DNA of 32,105 nt from Fidelibacterota bacterium (GTDB lineage: Bacteria > Fidelibacterota > UBA8477 > JABMPR01): positions 1,448 through 33,552 of the forward strand of contig JAOZSM010000007.1 in NCBI GenBank assembly GCA_029939675.1, in the 5' to 3' direction. Shown here one piece after another: positions 8,064 to 16,472 of this stretch (position 1 is the stretch's first letter; every line of letters begins with the position of its first letter). The translations under genes and the position numbers were made by a program. The notes beneath the pieces were generated by a model. It did not search any database, was not told the origin of the DNA, and saw nothing but the letters and a program-made list of their open reading frames with translations.

Positions 8064-9056
8064 TCAGAAAATTAAATCCACCGAAATAAACTGGGTGTCC
8101 TCAAGATATTCATGGAGTACATAGGCGTAATCCAGTTTAATGATGACATCATCTACGCGGTGATGAAGACCAACTCCCAGGCTGCCTCTTTCATCAGCAT
8201 TGTTAAATTTATAACCGCCCCGCAGAATGAAACGTTGGGCGATGATTGTTTCCAGGCCAACCAGAACTTCTTCATCCTGATCATTATAGTGAGTGGCATC
8301 CAGGGCCAGTCTTGAATGAAGAAAAGGGGTTTGTAAGAGGTCCGTTGCCAGGCCAAATTGAAAGATCAAAGGGAGCGCATAATTTTCAGTTTGCAGATAT
8401 GTTGGTATCAAACGATTGGGGTACTGATCCAGAGGATCGTAGAAAGTAATCAGGTCAGAACCCTCAAAACGTAGTTCTTGCCCAAAATTACGCATAGACA
8501 TAGCAATGGTGGAATGGTTAAACTCAATATTATAGTGTGTCCCGCAATCGAAAGCCATACTGGTAGCTGTTTCATGCCAGATGCGTTGGCGAATATATTT
8601 CAGGGTGACTCCCACGCTGAATTGATCAATCAGTTTCCGGGCATAACTCACGCCTAACTGAAGATCCTGAGAATCAAAGAATTCCCCAGTTCCATCCGGT
8701 TGGAACTCTGTAGTTATTTCCATTTTTTCCATTCCCATAGCAAGGACCTGGAGTCCCACAGTACCATATTTTGGAGAACTCAAGGTGTACCCTATTGCCG
8801 TAACATCAAAAAATGTCATATGGGGTGTATGTGAAAAATGGAAGGCATGGGTATGATCCTGAGCTATTCCTGCCGGGTTCCAGAATAGAGCTGCGGCATC
8901 AATTGACATTCCTGTTACCGCACCACTCAAGGCCGCTGATCGGGCACCAGTGGGTATCTTCAGGAACTGGGCACCTACGGTTCCAAGATTTGGATTTTGG
9001 GCGTGTAAACCAGTTGTAAAAATCATGATCCACAAGACAGACTGAAGAGTGAGCAA
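8064..9056 (-). CDS. PorV/PorQ-family outer-membrane protein (start uncertain)
   Basis: The body is typical of PorV/PorQ proteins: after the signal sequence comes NPNLGTVGAQFLKIPTGARSAALSG, then AALFWNPAGIA and about a dozen amphipathic beta strands of a FadL-like barrel ending ...QFISVDLIF. PorV shuttles T9SS cargo to the surface attachment complex; many FCB genomes carry several paralogues beside individual cargo genes, as here. The track ORF begins at ATG 9389, overlapping the upstream stop as ATGA. Its first roughly 110 codons translate dispersed repeats (ARSATTKQ, HKDTKAR, ATSAALLARRS) and do not look like protein. The signal peptide LLTLQSVLWIMIFTTGLHA starts near TTG 9056, which I use provisionally. 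The alternatives are that the long ORF is translated by coupling, or that the 5' end was damaged by repeat insertion. Family is secure; start and expression are not. Confidence 0.75.
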   Translation of the reverse strand: MLTLQSVLWIMIFTTGLHAQNPNLGTVGAQFLKIPTGARSAALSGAVTGMSIDAAALFWNPAGIAQDHTHAFHFSHTPHMTFFDVTAIGYTLSSPKYGTVGLQVLAMGMEKMEITTEFQPDGTGEFFDSQDLQLGVSYARKLIDQFSVGVTLKYIRQRIWHETATSMAFDCGTHYNIEFNHSTIAMSMRNFGQELRFEGSDLITFYDPLDQYPNRLIPTYLQTENYALPLIFQFGLATDLLQTPFLHSRLALDATHYNDQDEEVLVGLETIIAQRFILRGGYKFNNADERGSLGVGLHHRVDDVIIKLDYAYVLHEYLEDTQFISVDLIF

Positions 9057-9057
9057 G

Positions 9058-9130
9058 CCCTCTCGCAGAGTACGCCCCTCTACGCTCGATAAGCTTCGCC
9101 GGGCAAGCAGAGCCGCAGAGGTCGCGAAGG
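9058..9130 (-). repeat. CTCTGCG dispersed repeat interrupted by a small insert
   Basis: On the minus strand CCTTCGCGACCTCTGCG and GCGTACTCTGCGAGAGGG are the two halves of a CTCTGCG repeat. Between them sits about 38 bp containing TGCCCGGCGAAGCTTATCGAG, which resembles the second microinsert at 31913-31945 (TGCCGGGCGAAGCTCGAG). It lies immediately upstream of the signal-peptide codons of the PorV-like gene. Confidence 0.55.
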
Positions 9131-9207
9131 ATAGTAACGAGTCACTCTTTTCTACATTGTAAAATCTCTTCCTGATCGGCAAAAGATAATACAAGGCTGT
9201 TGTATAT

Positions 9208-9239
9208 CTTCGTGCCTTCGTGTCTTTGTGGCCAAAATT
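9208..9239 (-). repeat. Dispersed repeat (CACAAAGACACGAAGG type)
   Basis: The minus strand reads AATTTTGGCCACAAAGACACGAAGGCACGAAG. From memory, this phrase recurs between genes in many environmental bacteria, and its translation HKDTKAR is a familiar artefact at over-extended ORF starts. It supports treating this part of the 9389 ORF as non-coding. Confidence 0.5.
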
Positions 9240-9320
9240 GTTAGCAACAATGCTTGGATTAAACGCCACTCCAGGTGATTGATTTTGGCTTTGGTCTTGA
9301 GATGCTAAACTTAACTGTTG

Positions 9321-9352
9321 AGCTTGTTTTGTCGTTGCACTTCTCGCAAAGA
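9321..9352 (-). repeat. Dispersed repeat (GCGAGAAGTGCAACGAC type)
   Basis: The minus strand reads GTCTTTGCGAGAAGTGCAACGACAAAACAAGC, translated as ARSATTKQ. This resembles a widespread intergenic repeat known from spurious ORFs with that peptide. Recognition is from memory; copy number in this genome was not tested. Confidence 0.45.
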
Positions 9353-9385
9353 CAAATCTGATAAATCCACGATTTGTATTGTAAT

Positions 9386-12196
9386 TCATTTGATCACCGC
9401 AAATCTATTGAAATATTCAAATCCCTGCGCTCGGACTTGGTAGAGATAAATACCAGAGACTATTTCCCGGCCGCCTTCAGCTCGCATATCCCAGGTTTCA
9501 GTTCCACTTGAAGTATTGTGCTCGATCGTCTTGATCAAGTTTCCGGATAAAGTGAAGATGAAAATTTCACATTCAGAGGGGAGGTTGATGAACTGCAGCT
9601 GCCGAATGGGCTCACGTCGGGTTGAACCATAATCATGCTCCCAGGCAGAATGGGTCATATATGGATTGGGAACTACTTTTATATTATTCAGATCATCGTT
9701 TGCCAGGATGGGCTCAATTGTATTTTCCGAAATACCAAAAGTGTAGGCATCCTGGATATGAGGGGTAACTGGTAGGACGGAAGTTAGGGTTGCTGATGTA
9801 CCCACAGTGGGCGGATTAGCGGGATCAAAACTAACGGTGGCTTCAATTCCATCAAAATAGCTTGATTCCATGTTCATTAATGTATCGGCTTCAATGATAA
9901 GTATGTCAGAATTTCGCAAGACTTGAATAACTAGAAACGATTCATCATCAAGATCTGTTCCTATTCCTGATACGGACACCTGATAAGCGGCATTGTACAG
10001 AGCATCTTCATCGACCACATTGAATTCAAGATCAAAATCAAGGATGGGGGGAATATTGATATCCTGCAGGATCGGTTGAGCCTCAAAAGTCAATAACAGA
10101 CCATCATCAGAGACCAGGGGCAGGTCAAGATCAAATTGTTGAGCATTCACTACAATCAGTGTGTCCTGCCCGGTGATTCGCTTAAGTGTTGCACAGAAAT
10201 TCACACTTAGATAATCTCCAGCCTCAGGAGTATTGCTGGCATCTGCCTGGTCAAGACGGACAGCCAGACCTGCTTCAAAAGGATATTCATAGCCAAGATA
10301 GAAGGGGATATCAGATCCCAGATTTACTTGAGTTGTTCGGTCATAGACATCGAAGCTGTTCGCTGAAGTGAAAGCAAGTCCGTAGTGTTTGGTCAGGGTT
10401 ACGCTTGAATCCGTAATAATAGGCACTGCAATAAGTCCATGGTCTCCAATTTCACTCCGGGCTACATAGTCGAAACTAAGGGAGTACTTATAGGTGCTCA
10501 ACAGCCCTGGGGAAAGGGGGTCAATCTTCAATAAGTAATTGGAACGACCGGTCCCCGTGTAAGTAATGTCGGAACCATTTGATGGTGAATGATTGCTGGC
10601 ATCTGTTCGCGGGATAATACTCACAATATTCTTAGAAGCAGTTTTACTGCCAATGGGACTCTCCAGCCGGGCAATTATTGAATCACCCTGATCAAAAGCT
10701 GTGAGGGAGTACCAGTATTCAAACCCATTGATAACCGTATCGTCTCTATAAGTGTATTTAATTCCAAGATCATCTCCAAGCCCATTTACCCGGTCAAAAC
10801 TTGCCAGGGGGACAGGGTAAGCACTAGCATCAGGAACGGTGTTACGATCGATCTGATCCCAGTTCATGCCGTAATCGAGACTCCGGAAGAGGTGATATCC
10901 CTCGAAGTCCAAAATACCAGAAGCCTCATCGGGAATAGACTCTATCGCATCTGACCAGTAGAGTGTCACAAAACCATCGCCAGTCTCAGCATTAAGTTCA
11001 GGCGTTTCAGGTGGTCGGGCAGTAACAAAGTTTTTGGCATATAAATCATGGGCAGCAGCCAGATTTGTATAGAGATCATCTCGATCGGTTCCAGCGATCA
11101 AACCGATAATAAATGTGAGCGTGTCTGAAGGGGTTAAGTCAAAGGGTCCCGATGAAATAGTGCCATTTACATCCATTCCACCAGCAGCTATAGTACCTAG
11201 ATCATCAAAATGAATGTCGGTGGAGCTGCCTGTGAAAAAGAAGTCGTCATGACTCACTCCCTCAGGGAGATAATCAAGATTGCTGGATAACAAGGCCATT
11301 TGGGTATCATCGTTATCATAAAAGCGACCATAATGCATATCGGTGACACCAGCCATGGCTCCGTTGATCATAGGCGTTTCGATAAATGCCAGCCCCATGA
11401 CACCTGGCACAATTCCCCATTCAGAAGAATAGTTGTCAGCATCATAGGCAATGATCAGGTCATTATTAAAGTCAAATTCAAGCTTGTCGTCTGTATAGTC
11501 ATTCACTCCTCCAGGGTCATTACCAATATCAAAATCGTGATAAAACCCAAAATACACGCTGTCGTAGCTGACTTCTGAATAGTTGGTGATCTCAAAAGTG
11601 AAGAAAAGCATATCTTTTATATCGGGCAGGACGAAGGCGTAACCCAATTGGGTTATCTGAATACCAAGAGGGTCAACCGTATTGGTCGCATCATTGTAGG
11701 CGCAGTAGCTATCCTGACTGGAAACGATTAAGGGTTGATCCTCCTCATCCTGAAAAAACCAGACTGAAGCAGGCCAGGTAGCAGGATTATCACTAAACGC
11801 GATATCAGTGGTTGCAGGATTATGATAACCGCCCAGAGCATCCCACTCTTTATCTGCGTAAAGGCTTTGGATCACGTTTGCTGCACGTCCTGATTCAGTA
11901 TCTGGTGCTACACCAACCAGTGGGCACAGCCTCCACAAATAATTATGACCACTATTAATCGGGAATTCACCCGCATTCCCGTAAGAGAACGCTCCGCGGG
12001 AGATGCGGCCATAATTCTCAAAAAATAATCTAATATTACTGGCATCATGGGTACCAGCAGCCCTGTCAGAAAGATCCAGAAGGATTGATTTCGTAGTCAC
12101 TTGTTCCTTTTCAGGCAGACCATGATCTGCTGCATGGATCTGAGCCAGTTGAAAAACAATGATCAGAATAACATAAATAGCTGCGCTTTTATTCAT
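9386..12196 (-). CDS. Large secreted protein with a T9SS/FlgD-like C-terminal domain
   Basis: About 937 aa with a signal peptide (MNKSAAIYVILIIVFQLAQIHA). The N-terminal half has no family I can name; it contains LWRLCPLVG and acidic loops such as DFDIGNDPGGVNDYTDDK that may bind calcium. A fibronectin III-like segment follows about mid-protein (PPETPELNAETGDGFVTLYWSD...GYHLFRS). The C-terminus, NPYMTHSAWEHDYGS...LSGNLIKTIEH...SGIYLYQVRA...NRFAVIK, is a FlgD-like/T9SS sorting domain, so surface exposure through T9SS is inferred. Of the candidate starts, ATG 12196 lies 6 nt after GGAG; ATG 12199 shares a base with the TonB stop (TAATG) and TTG 12208 overlaps that gene. It sits between a TonB receptor and a PorV-like protein, overlapping both ends, so it is probably their co-translated surface partner. 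Substrate unknown. Confidence 0.85.
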   Translation of the reverse strand: MNKSAAIYVILIIVFQLAQIHAADHGLPEKEQVTTKSILLDLSDRAAGTHDASNIRLFFENYGRISRGAFSYGNAGEFPINSGHNYLWRLCPLVGVAPDTESGRAANVIQSLYADKEWDALGGYHNPATTDIAFSDNPATWPASVWFFQDEEDQPLIVSSQDSYCAYNDATNTVDPLGIQITQLGYAFVLPDIKDMLFFTFEITNYSEVSYDSVYFGFYHDFDIGNDPGGVNDYTDDKLEFDFNNDLIIAYDADNYSSEWGIVPGVMGLAFIETPMINGAMAGVTDMHYGRFYDNDDTQMALLSSNLDYLPEGVSHDDFFFTGSSTDIHFDDLGTIAAGGMDVNGTISSGPFDLTPSDTLTFIIGLIAGTDRDDLYTNLAAAHDLYAKNFVTARPPETPELNAETGDGFVTLYWSDAIESIPDEASGILDFEGYHLFRSLDYGMNWDQIDRNTVPDASAYPVPLASFDRVNGLGDDLGIKYTYRDDTVINGFEYWYSLTAFDQGDSIIARLESPIGSKTASKNIVSIIPRTDASNHSPSNGSDITYTGTGRSNYLLKIDPLSPGLLSTYKYSLSFDYVARSEIGDHGLIAVPIITDSSVTLTKHYGLAFTSANSFDVYDRTTQVNLGSDIPFYLGYEYPFEAGLAVRLDQADASNTPEAGDYLSVNFCATLKRITGQDTLIVVNAQQFDLDLPLVSDDGLLLTFEAQPILQDINIPPILDFDLEFNVVDEDALYNAAYQVSVSGIGTDLDDESFLVIQVLRNSDILIIEADTLMNMESSYFDGIEATVSFDPANPPTVGTSATLTSVLPVTPHIQDAYTFGISENTIEPILANDDLNNIKVVPNPYMTHSAWEHDYGSTRREPIRQLQFINLPSECEIFIFTLSGNLIKTIEHNTSSGTETWDMRAEGGREIVSGIYLYQVRAQGFEYFNRFAVIK

Positions 12197-12198
12197 CA

Positions 12199-14733
12199 TT
12201 ATCTCCAATCCAGGGTTAGACCGAGTCTTAGCGTGCGGGGAGGACCAAAATTTGCGGGGTTATGCATATATTCTTCACTATGTCCAGCTATCAGGGTGTA
12301 ATCCGGCTCACCTGTAGTTGTAAAAACGTACTTGACATTTGAGGCGTTGGAAAGATTTAGTATTTCCAGAAAAGTTCTGATCGATAGTTTGCCAGGAAGA
12401 GACCAACGTTTTCCAGCAACCATATCCAGGGAGTAGGTCCAGGGCTTACGCAGTGAGTTGGCTTCAACCAGTCCAATATCACGACCACTGGGGGTGTAGG
12501 GTTTGCCTGAGCCTGCTTGAAAAACAAATCCAAGATCCGTTCTTGAGAAAGGATGGGTATTGAAAACTTTCCAGCCTTGATGTTTGCCAATTCTCATTGA
12601 TCCAAAAAAGTTCAGGCCATGAGTTCTATCGAAAGCCAGGTAATAAAGTCTGGTCGATTCTGTTGTCCCGGGATATTGCTCATCAGCATATGAGGCACTT
12701 CCTTTTGCAATGGAATAGGTGTAGGTCATTTGGGCTGTAAGCATTTTATGGGGATCAAATTCCAGATTAAACTCAAACCCTTTTGAAAAAGCGTAATCTT
12801 CGTTGATGATCAAGGTGTATCCAACATACCGGTTGGGTGCATCATCGGCATAGGGTGCATAATAATGGGTCCCTACCAGGCCGGTGATATCCTTATAAAA
12901 AGCATTAAGACGTCCCAGGACTGCTGGATTGAATTGATGGGTAAGCCCGACTTCATAAGCCACGGTTCTCTCTACGTCCAGATCTGGAGATCCAAAAACA
13001 GGGGCAGGTACTGAGATATCATACTCTAATCTGTTGTATAGGTAACCATACTGTGGGTTTTGGAAGAAGTGACCATAGGCAAAATGAATTTTGGTACGAT
13101 CTGATATGGGATGGGCAATCCCGATTCGAGGGCTAATCTGGTTCTTAGGTGTGGCTTCAACTTGAGTAGTTTCGTCTAAGGGGTCAGTTCGGAAAGTTGC
13201 CCTCCCATCTACCTGATCAAAGCGGATTCCCAGATTAATCACCAGATAGGGGAACTCAATTTTATTCTGGAAATAGCCAGCAATTTCCAGGGGGTACTTT
13301 CTATAATTATCATGATAGGGGTGCTCTCTTTTTGGGTCATAAATATTTAACAACTTGAGATCATGCAGTTTTACCTGAAACCCGGTTTTCAGTTCATTCC
13401 AAGGATTGAATTGCCAAATGATATCTCCCCGAATGTCTGATGTCTTGCTGGTAGAAATGAGATAGGTAGGTGGGTTGCGTCGGGCATAAAATTCATATCC
13501 ATTTCCCAAATCTGGATTGTAGTCGTAATCACTATAGGACACATACTGACTGCTATCCTTCCAGGAAGCAGTAGAATCGATCCAGATTCCCTGACGGTGG
13601 TCTTGAATATACTGAGAAAGGCGTAACTCATAGAACAAATGCTCATTTAAGGTGTGGGTGAGGTTCAGGTTTATATGTTTTCGCGAAGACTCGTATTGAT
13701 AATATTGATCGGGGATATAGGCATATCTGTGGCTATAGTTTTGCCAATTGTGCCAGGAATCTCGGTACATCCCATTGATCTTAACATTGGGAATGCCGGT
13801 GAATGTCAGTTTACTTGTATATGAATTTTTATGATTGAACCCCCAGGGTAGATAGCTCTCCCTCTTCAAATGCTGGCCAGAAACAAACAACCTTAAATAG
13901 TCTCCCAGGAGGGGTCCACTAATGTGCCAGTTGGTTTGCTGACCCTCAGATTTATGCTTGTCACTGTTTTGGAAGGTCCCTGTCCGGCTTTCAATCCTGG
14001 ATCTCCATGTGCGAGCACCTTCACGAGTGACTATGTTTGCGATGCCACTCATGGCATTTCCGTATTCTGCATTGAAGGTTCCACTAAGGAGGGTTAATTC
14101 CTGGATCGCATTGGTACCCAGGTCATTGGCAAAGGAGCCCATAAAGGGGTCTTGAACGTAGACACCATCAATAAGATAGGCTACCTGATTGGCGCGTCCG
14201 CCGCGAATGTAAAGATAATCACCTGAGTTTGTAACGCCGGCCTGCAGGGTTAAAGCATTACTCATGCTGGCAATTGGGAGAGCATCAAATTGATCCTGAG
14301 TTACCACTGCACGGGTACCTGTCAGATCTTTTTTGATGATATCATCTGAAGCATAAACAATCACTTCCTGCCCCTCCAGGATTGATGATTTCAGCGGCAA
14401 ATTGAAGTGGGTCGTCAGGTCGGCAGTAATCGGGACATCTTCGACTACCACAGTTTCAAGCCCAATGAAGGATACTTGGACTACATAGGTCCCTGGCGGA
14501 ATGTTCAAAATGGCAAATCGGCCTGTTTTATCGGAGATACTTCCAAAATTGGTACCGGTCAATTGGATAGTTGCGCCTATAACGGGCTCCTCAGTCTTAA
14601 GCAAAGTTAGCTTGCCACTAATTTTCCCCGTAACACCAGCCCATAGTGCAGCTGGGCAAATAAATATACCGATTAATAATAGTATCTGAGAAAAGTGAAG
14701 AGCTTGGTAAAGCCTGAAATTTGATCGTTCCAT
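12199..14733 (-). CDS. TonB-dependent receptor with carboxypeptidase-regulatory N-domain
   Basis: 844 aa. Signal peptide (LLLIGIFICPAALWA), then a CarboxypepD_reg-like domain (TGKISGKLTLLKTEEPVIGATI...GRFAILNIPPGTYVVQVSFIG, about 35-115). The plug domain follows (RAVVTQDQFDALPIASMSNALTLQAGV, YIRGGRANQVAYLIDGVYVQDP, about 140-235). The rest is an aromatic-rich 22-strand-type barrel (e.g. PQYGYLYNRLEYD, GRLNAFYKDITGLVG, HGLNFFGSMRIG) ending in RLGLTLDWR. It is an outer-membrane importer or, in FCB bacteria, sometimes a scaffold for surface lipoproteins or exoproteins. It heads a three-gene minus-strand run with the T9SS protein and the PorV-like protein; stop and next start share a base. Substrate unknown. 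Upstream, ATATATGA-rich DNA (14800-14860) may hold a promoter but I could not assign boxes. Confidence 0.92.
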   Translation of the reverse strand: MERSNFRLYQALHFSQILLLIGIFICPAALWAGVTGKISGKLTLLKTEEPVIGATIQLTGTNFGSISDKTGRFAILNIPPGTYVVQVSFIGLETVVVEDVPITADLTTHFNLPLKSSILEGQEVIVYASDDIIKKDLTGTRAVVTQDQFDALPIASMSNALTLQAGVTNSGDYLYIRGGRANQVAYLIDGVYVQDPFMGSFANDLGTNAIQELTLLSGTFNAEYGNAMSGIANIVTREGARTWRSRIESRTGTFQNSDKHKSEGQQTNWHISGPLLGDYLRLFVSGQHLKRESYLPWGFNHKNSYTSKLTFTGIPNVKINGMYRDSWHNWQNYSHRYAYIPDQYYQYESSRKHINLNLTHTLNEHLFYELRLSQYIQDHRQGIWIDSTASWKDSSQYVSYSDYDYNPDLGNGYEFYARRNPPTYLISTSKTSDIRGDIIWQFNPWNELKTGFQVKLHDLKLLNIYDPKREHPYHDNYRKYPLEIAGYFQNKIEFPYLVINLGIRFDQVDGRATFRTDPLDETTQVEATPKNQISPRIGIAHPISDRTKIHFAYGHFFQNPQYGYLYNRLEYDISVPAPVFGSPDLDVERTVAYEVGLTHQFNPAVLGRLNAFYKDITGLVGTHYYAPYADDAPNRYVGYTLIINEDYAFSKGFEFNLEFDPHKMLTAQMTYTYSIAKGSASYADEQYPGTTESTRLYYLAFDRTHGLNFFGSMRIGKHQGWKVFNTHPFSRTDLGFVFQAGSGKPYTPSGRDIGLVEANSLRKPWTYSLDMVAGKRWSLPGKLSIRTFLEILNLSNASNVKYVFTTTGEPDYTLIAGHSEEYMHNPANFGPPRTLRLGLTLDWR

Positions 14734-14942
14734 TTGAGAACCCGTAAGCCTGGCAAGAGTTAATATCGGTCAATAATTAGGGAGAGTCTTTATCCCCACG
14801 AATAATTGAAAAATCCCATTACTCATATATATGACAATCAATTGTGCTTTAAACCATGGTGCAACTTAACCCAGTCTTAGGAGCATTGTGCAAAAATTCG
14901 TAAAACTGGAGTCCCAAAAAATTGCTTTGGATTTGAATATGA

Positions 14943-15249
14943 CCAGGCGGGGATTCGAGGGGCTGTGTGAAAACGGCATTGCAAAACTATAGTGAGGAGA
15001 TTCTTAGCTAAAATCATTTGCTTGGTAACGCCACATACATCACTGTTATTATTAATACTTACCCCAGCATTTATGCTGGGGGTTATGAAAAGAATAAAAA
15101 AGAGGGACTTTAGTCCAAACAGATTGGGCTAAAACCCTGTGTATATAGAAGATAACATAACCCCCGCGATAAAACGCGGAGTAATTGTTGCTCTATTTTT
15201 ACACAGTCTCTCGAATCTCAGCCTGGAACAATTCGAATCCTCGCCGAGG
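14943..15249. mobile_element. Composite inverted-repeat cassette upstream of phoH
   Basis: The left arm 14943-14973 (CCAGGCGGGGATTCGAGGGG... CTGTGTGAAAA) and the reverse complement of 15195-15225 (CCAGGCTGAGATTCGAGAGA... CTGTGTAAAAA) match at about 26 of 31 positions. The outer part is the palindrome core seen at 3973 and 8005. A third piece, ATTCGAATCCTCGCCGAGG (15231-15249), resembles the missing right half of that palindrome. This suggests an element with GGGGCTGTGTGAAAA-type ends inserted into a palindrome, with ATTCGA repeated at both sides. Such ends recall insertion-sequence termini, but no transposase is present. The region 14734-15327 holds no gene I can support. Confidence 0.5.
15060..15178. 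repeat. REP/BIME-like hairpin pair
   Basis: The hairpin CCCCAGCA-TTTA-TGCTGGGG is followed by GGGTTATG. At the other end CATAACCCC precedes a CCGCG-ATAAAA-CGCGG hairpin, so two REP-like units face each other. Between them lie GGACTTTAGTCC and GGGCTAAAACCC. This layout resembles REP pairs mobilised by RAYT (IS200-like) transposases in other genomes. No RAYT gene is in the window. Confidence 0.5.
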
Positions 15250-15327
15250 AAGATCCCAAATCCCAACTTGAACCCGTCATATTTTGTTTGGAAAAGCCTA
15301 CTTTACAAATTAATCTCACCCCGCCGT

Positions 15328-16302
15328 ATGGGTTTGACAACTGCGAAATCTGCCTCTGAAAAACGCCTTCCGATCCGGGAGGTTAACCCCGTTGAATTAC
15401 TCGGCGCCAATGATACCAATCTAAAATTAATTGAGAATCAGCTGGAAGTTTCACTCTATGTTCGGGGTGATGAACTCATTGTCCGGGGTGATGAATCCAA
15501 GCTTCCATTGGTTGAAAATATCATTCTGGAAATGATGGCTGTACTCAGCCGCAAGAAATTTCTGGATAAGGATGATGTTTTGACCATCATTCGTTTAAGT
15601 CAATCCGGTCAGTCATCGCTGGGAGAAACGGGTCTGGATTCAGTTGTTCTTTTTACCCGTTCCGAAGTGATCAAACCGCGTACTCCAGGACAAGAACGCT
15701 ATTTTACAGCTGCCATGCAGAATGATATGGTTTTCGGTCTGGGGCCTGCCGGTACGGGTAAGACTTATATGGCTGTAGCCTTTGCTGTTTCCGCCCTGAA
15801 GAATCGGGAAGTCAAAAAGATCATTCTCACCCGGCCAGCAGTTGAAGCTGGTGAGCGCCTGGGCTTTCTGCCTGGTGATCTACGTGAGAAAGTGGATCCC
15901 TATCTCGCGCCCTTGTATGATGCTCTATTTGATATGATGGCTCATGATAAAGTGCACATCCTCATGGATCAGAAAACGATCGAAATTGTTCCCCTGGCCT
16001 ACATGCGAGGCAGAACATTGGACAATGCCTTTATTATCCTGGATGAAGCCCAAAATACCACCGTGATGCAGATGAAAATGTTTCTGACCCGGATGGGTGT
16101 TAATTCTAAGATCATTATTACTGGCGATCCCACCCAGATCGACCTGCCCAAACACGAAGAGTCGGGCTTGCGCCAGGCCGTGAATATCCTGAAAGGTGTT
16201 GAGGGGATATCCTTCGTCGAGTTTGATGAAAATGATATTGTGAGACATAAGCTGGTCAAGCGCATTATTGCTGCCTATGATCAGTCCACCAGCAATAAGT
16301 AA
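15328..16302 (+). CDS. phoH: PhoH-family ATPase (PhoH/YbeZ-like)
   Basis: From ATG 15328 the protein is 324 aa, the usual size. The track ORF from 15139 adds 63 codons that translate the REP-like cassette, so I reject that start, although no good Shine-Dalgarno precedes 15328. A small N-terminal KH-like region (NPVELLGANDTNLKLIENQLEVSLYVRGDELIVRG) precedes the P-loop ATPase domain: Walker A GPAGTGKT near residue 138, LTRPAVEAGERLGFLPGDL, Walker B AFIILDEAQN near 234, then the TGDPTQIDLP motif. The family are cytoplasmic nucleoside-triphosphatases linked to RNA or ribosome metabolism, often found next to ybeY. Here the next gene is a thiolase, so the usual partner is absent. Family assignment is firm; cellular role is by analogy. 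Confidence 0.9.
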   Translation: MGLTTAKSASEKRLPIREVNPVELLGANDTNLKLIENQLEVSLYVRGDELIVRGDESKLPLVENIILEMMAVLSRKKFLDKDDVLTIIRLSQSGQSSLGETGLDSVVLFTRSEVIKPRTPGQERYFTAAMQNDMVFGLGPAGTGKTYMAVAFAVSALKNREVKKIILTRPAVEAGERLGFLPGDLREKVDPYLAPLYDALFDMMAHDKVHILMDQKTIEIVPLAYMRGRTLDNAFIILDEAQNTTVMQMKMFLTRMGVNSKIIITGDPTQIDLPKHEESGLRQAVNILKGVEGISFVEFDENDIVRHKLVKRIIAAYDQSTSNK

Positions 16303-16316
16303 TTGTATCGTAATTC

Positions 16317-16353
16317 CATCCTTATGAGGATGAATCGGTTTGGAACGATTTTT
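16317..16353 (+). terminator. Possible terminator after phoH
   Basis: Two small hairpins follow the stop: CATCCT-TATG-AGGATG (16317-16332) and AATCG-GTTTGGAA-CGATT (16333-16350), the second running into ATTTTTG. Stems are short, so termination is only possible. Confidence 0.35.
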
Positions 16354-16472
16354 GACGCTTGAATAGTCAAGGTTACTCATGGTCGCTGTAAAATAGGGTT
16401 GAAAGACTTACCCAGTATACAGTTCATGAATATGATTGGTCCCAATATTGAGAAAACATAAAAGGAATTATC

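Noticed and set aside
15139-15327. N-terminal 63 codons of the phoH track ORF
   Set aside because: They translate the REP-like hairpins and inverted-repeat arm; family members begin near the later ATG 15328.
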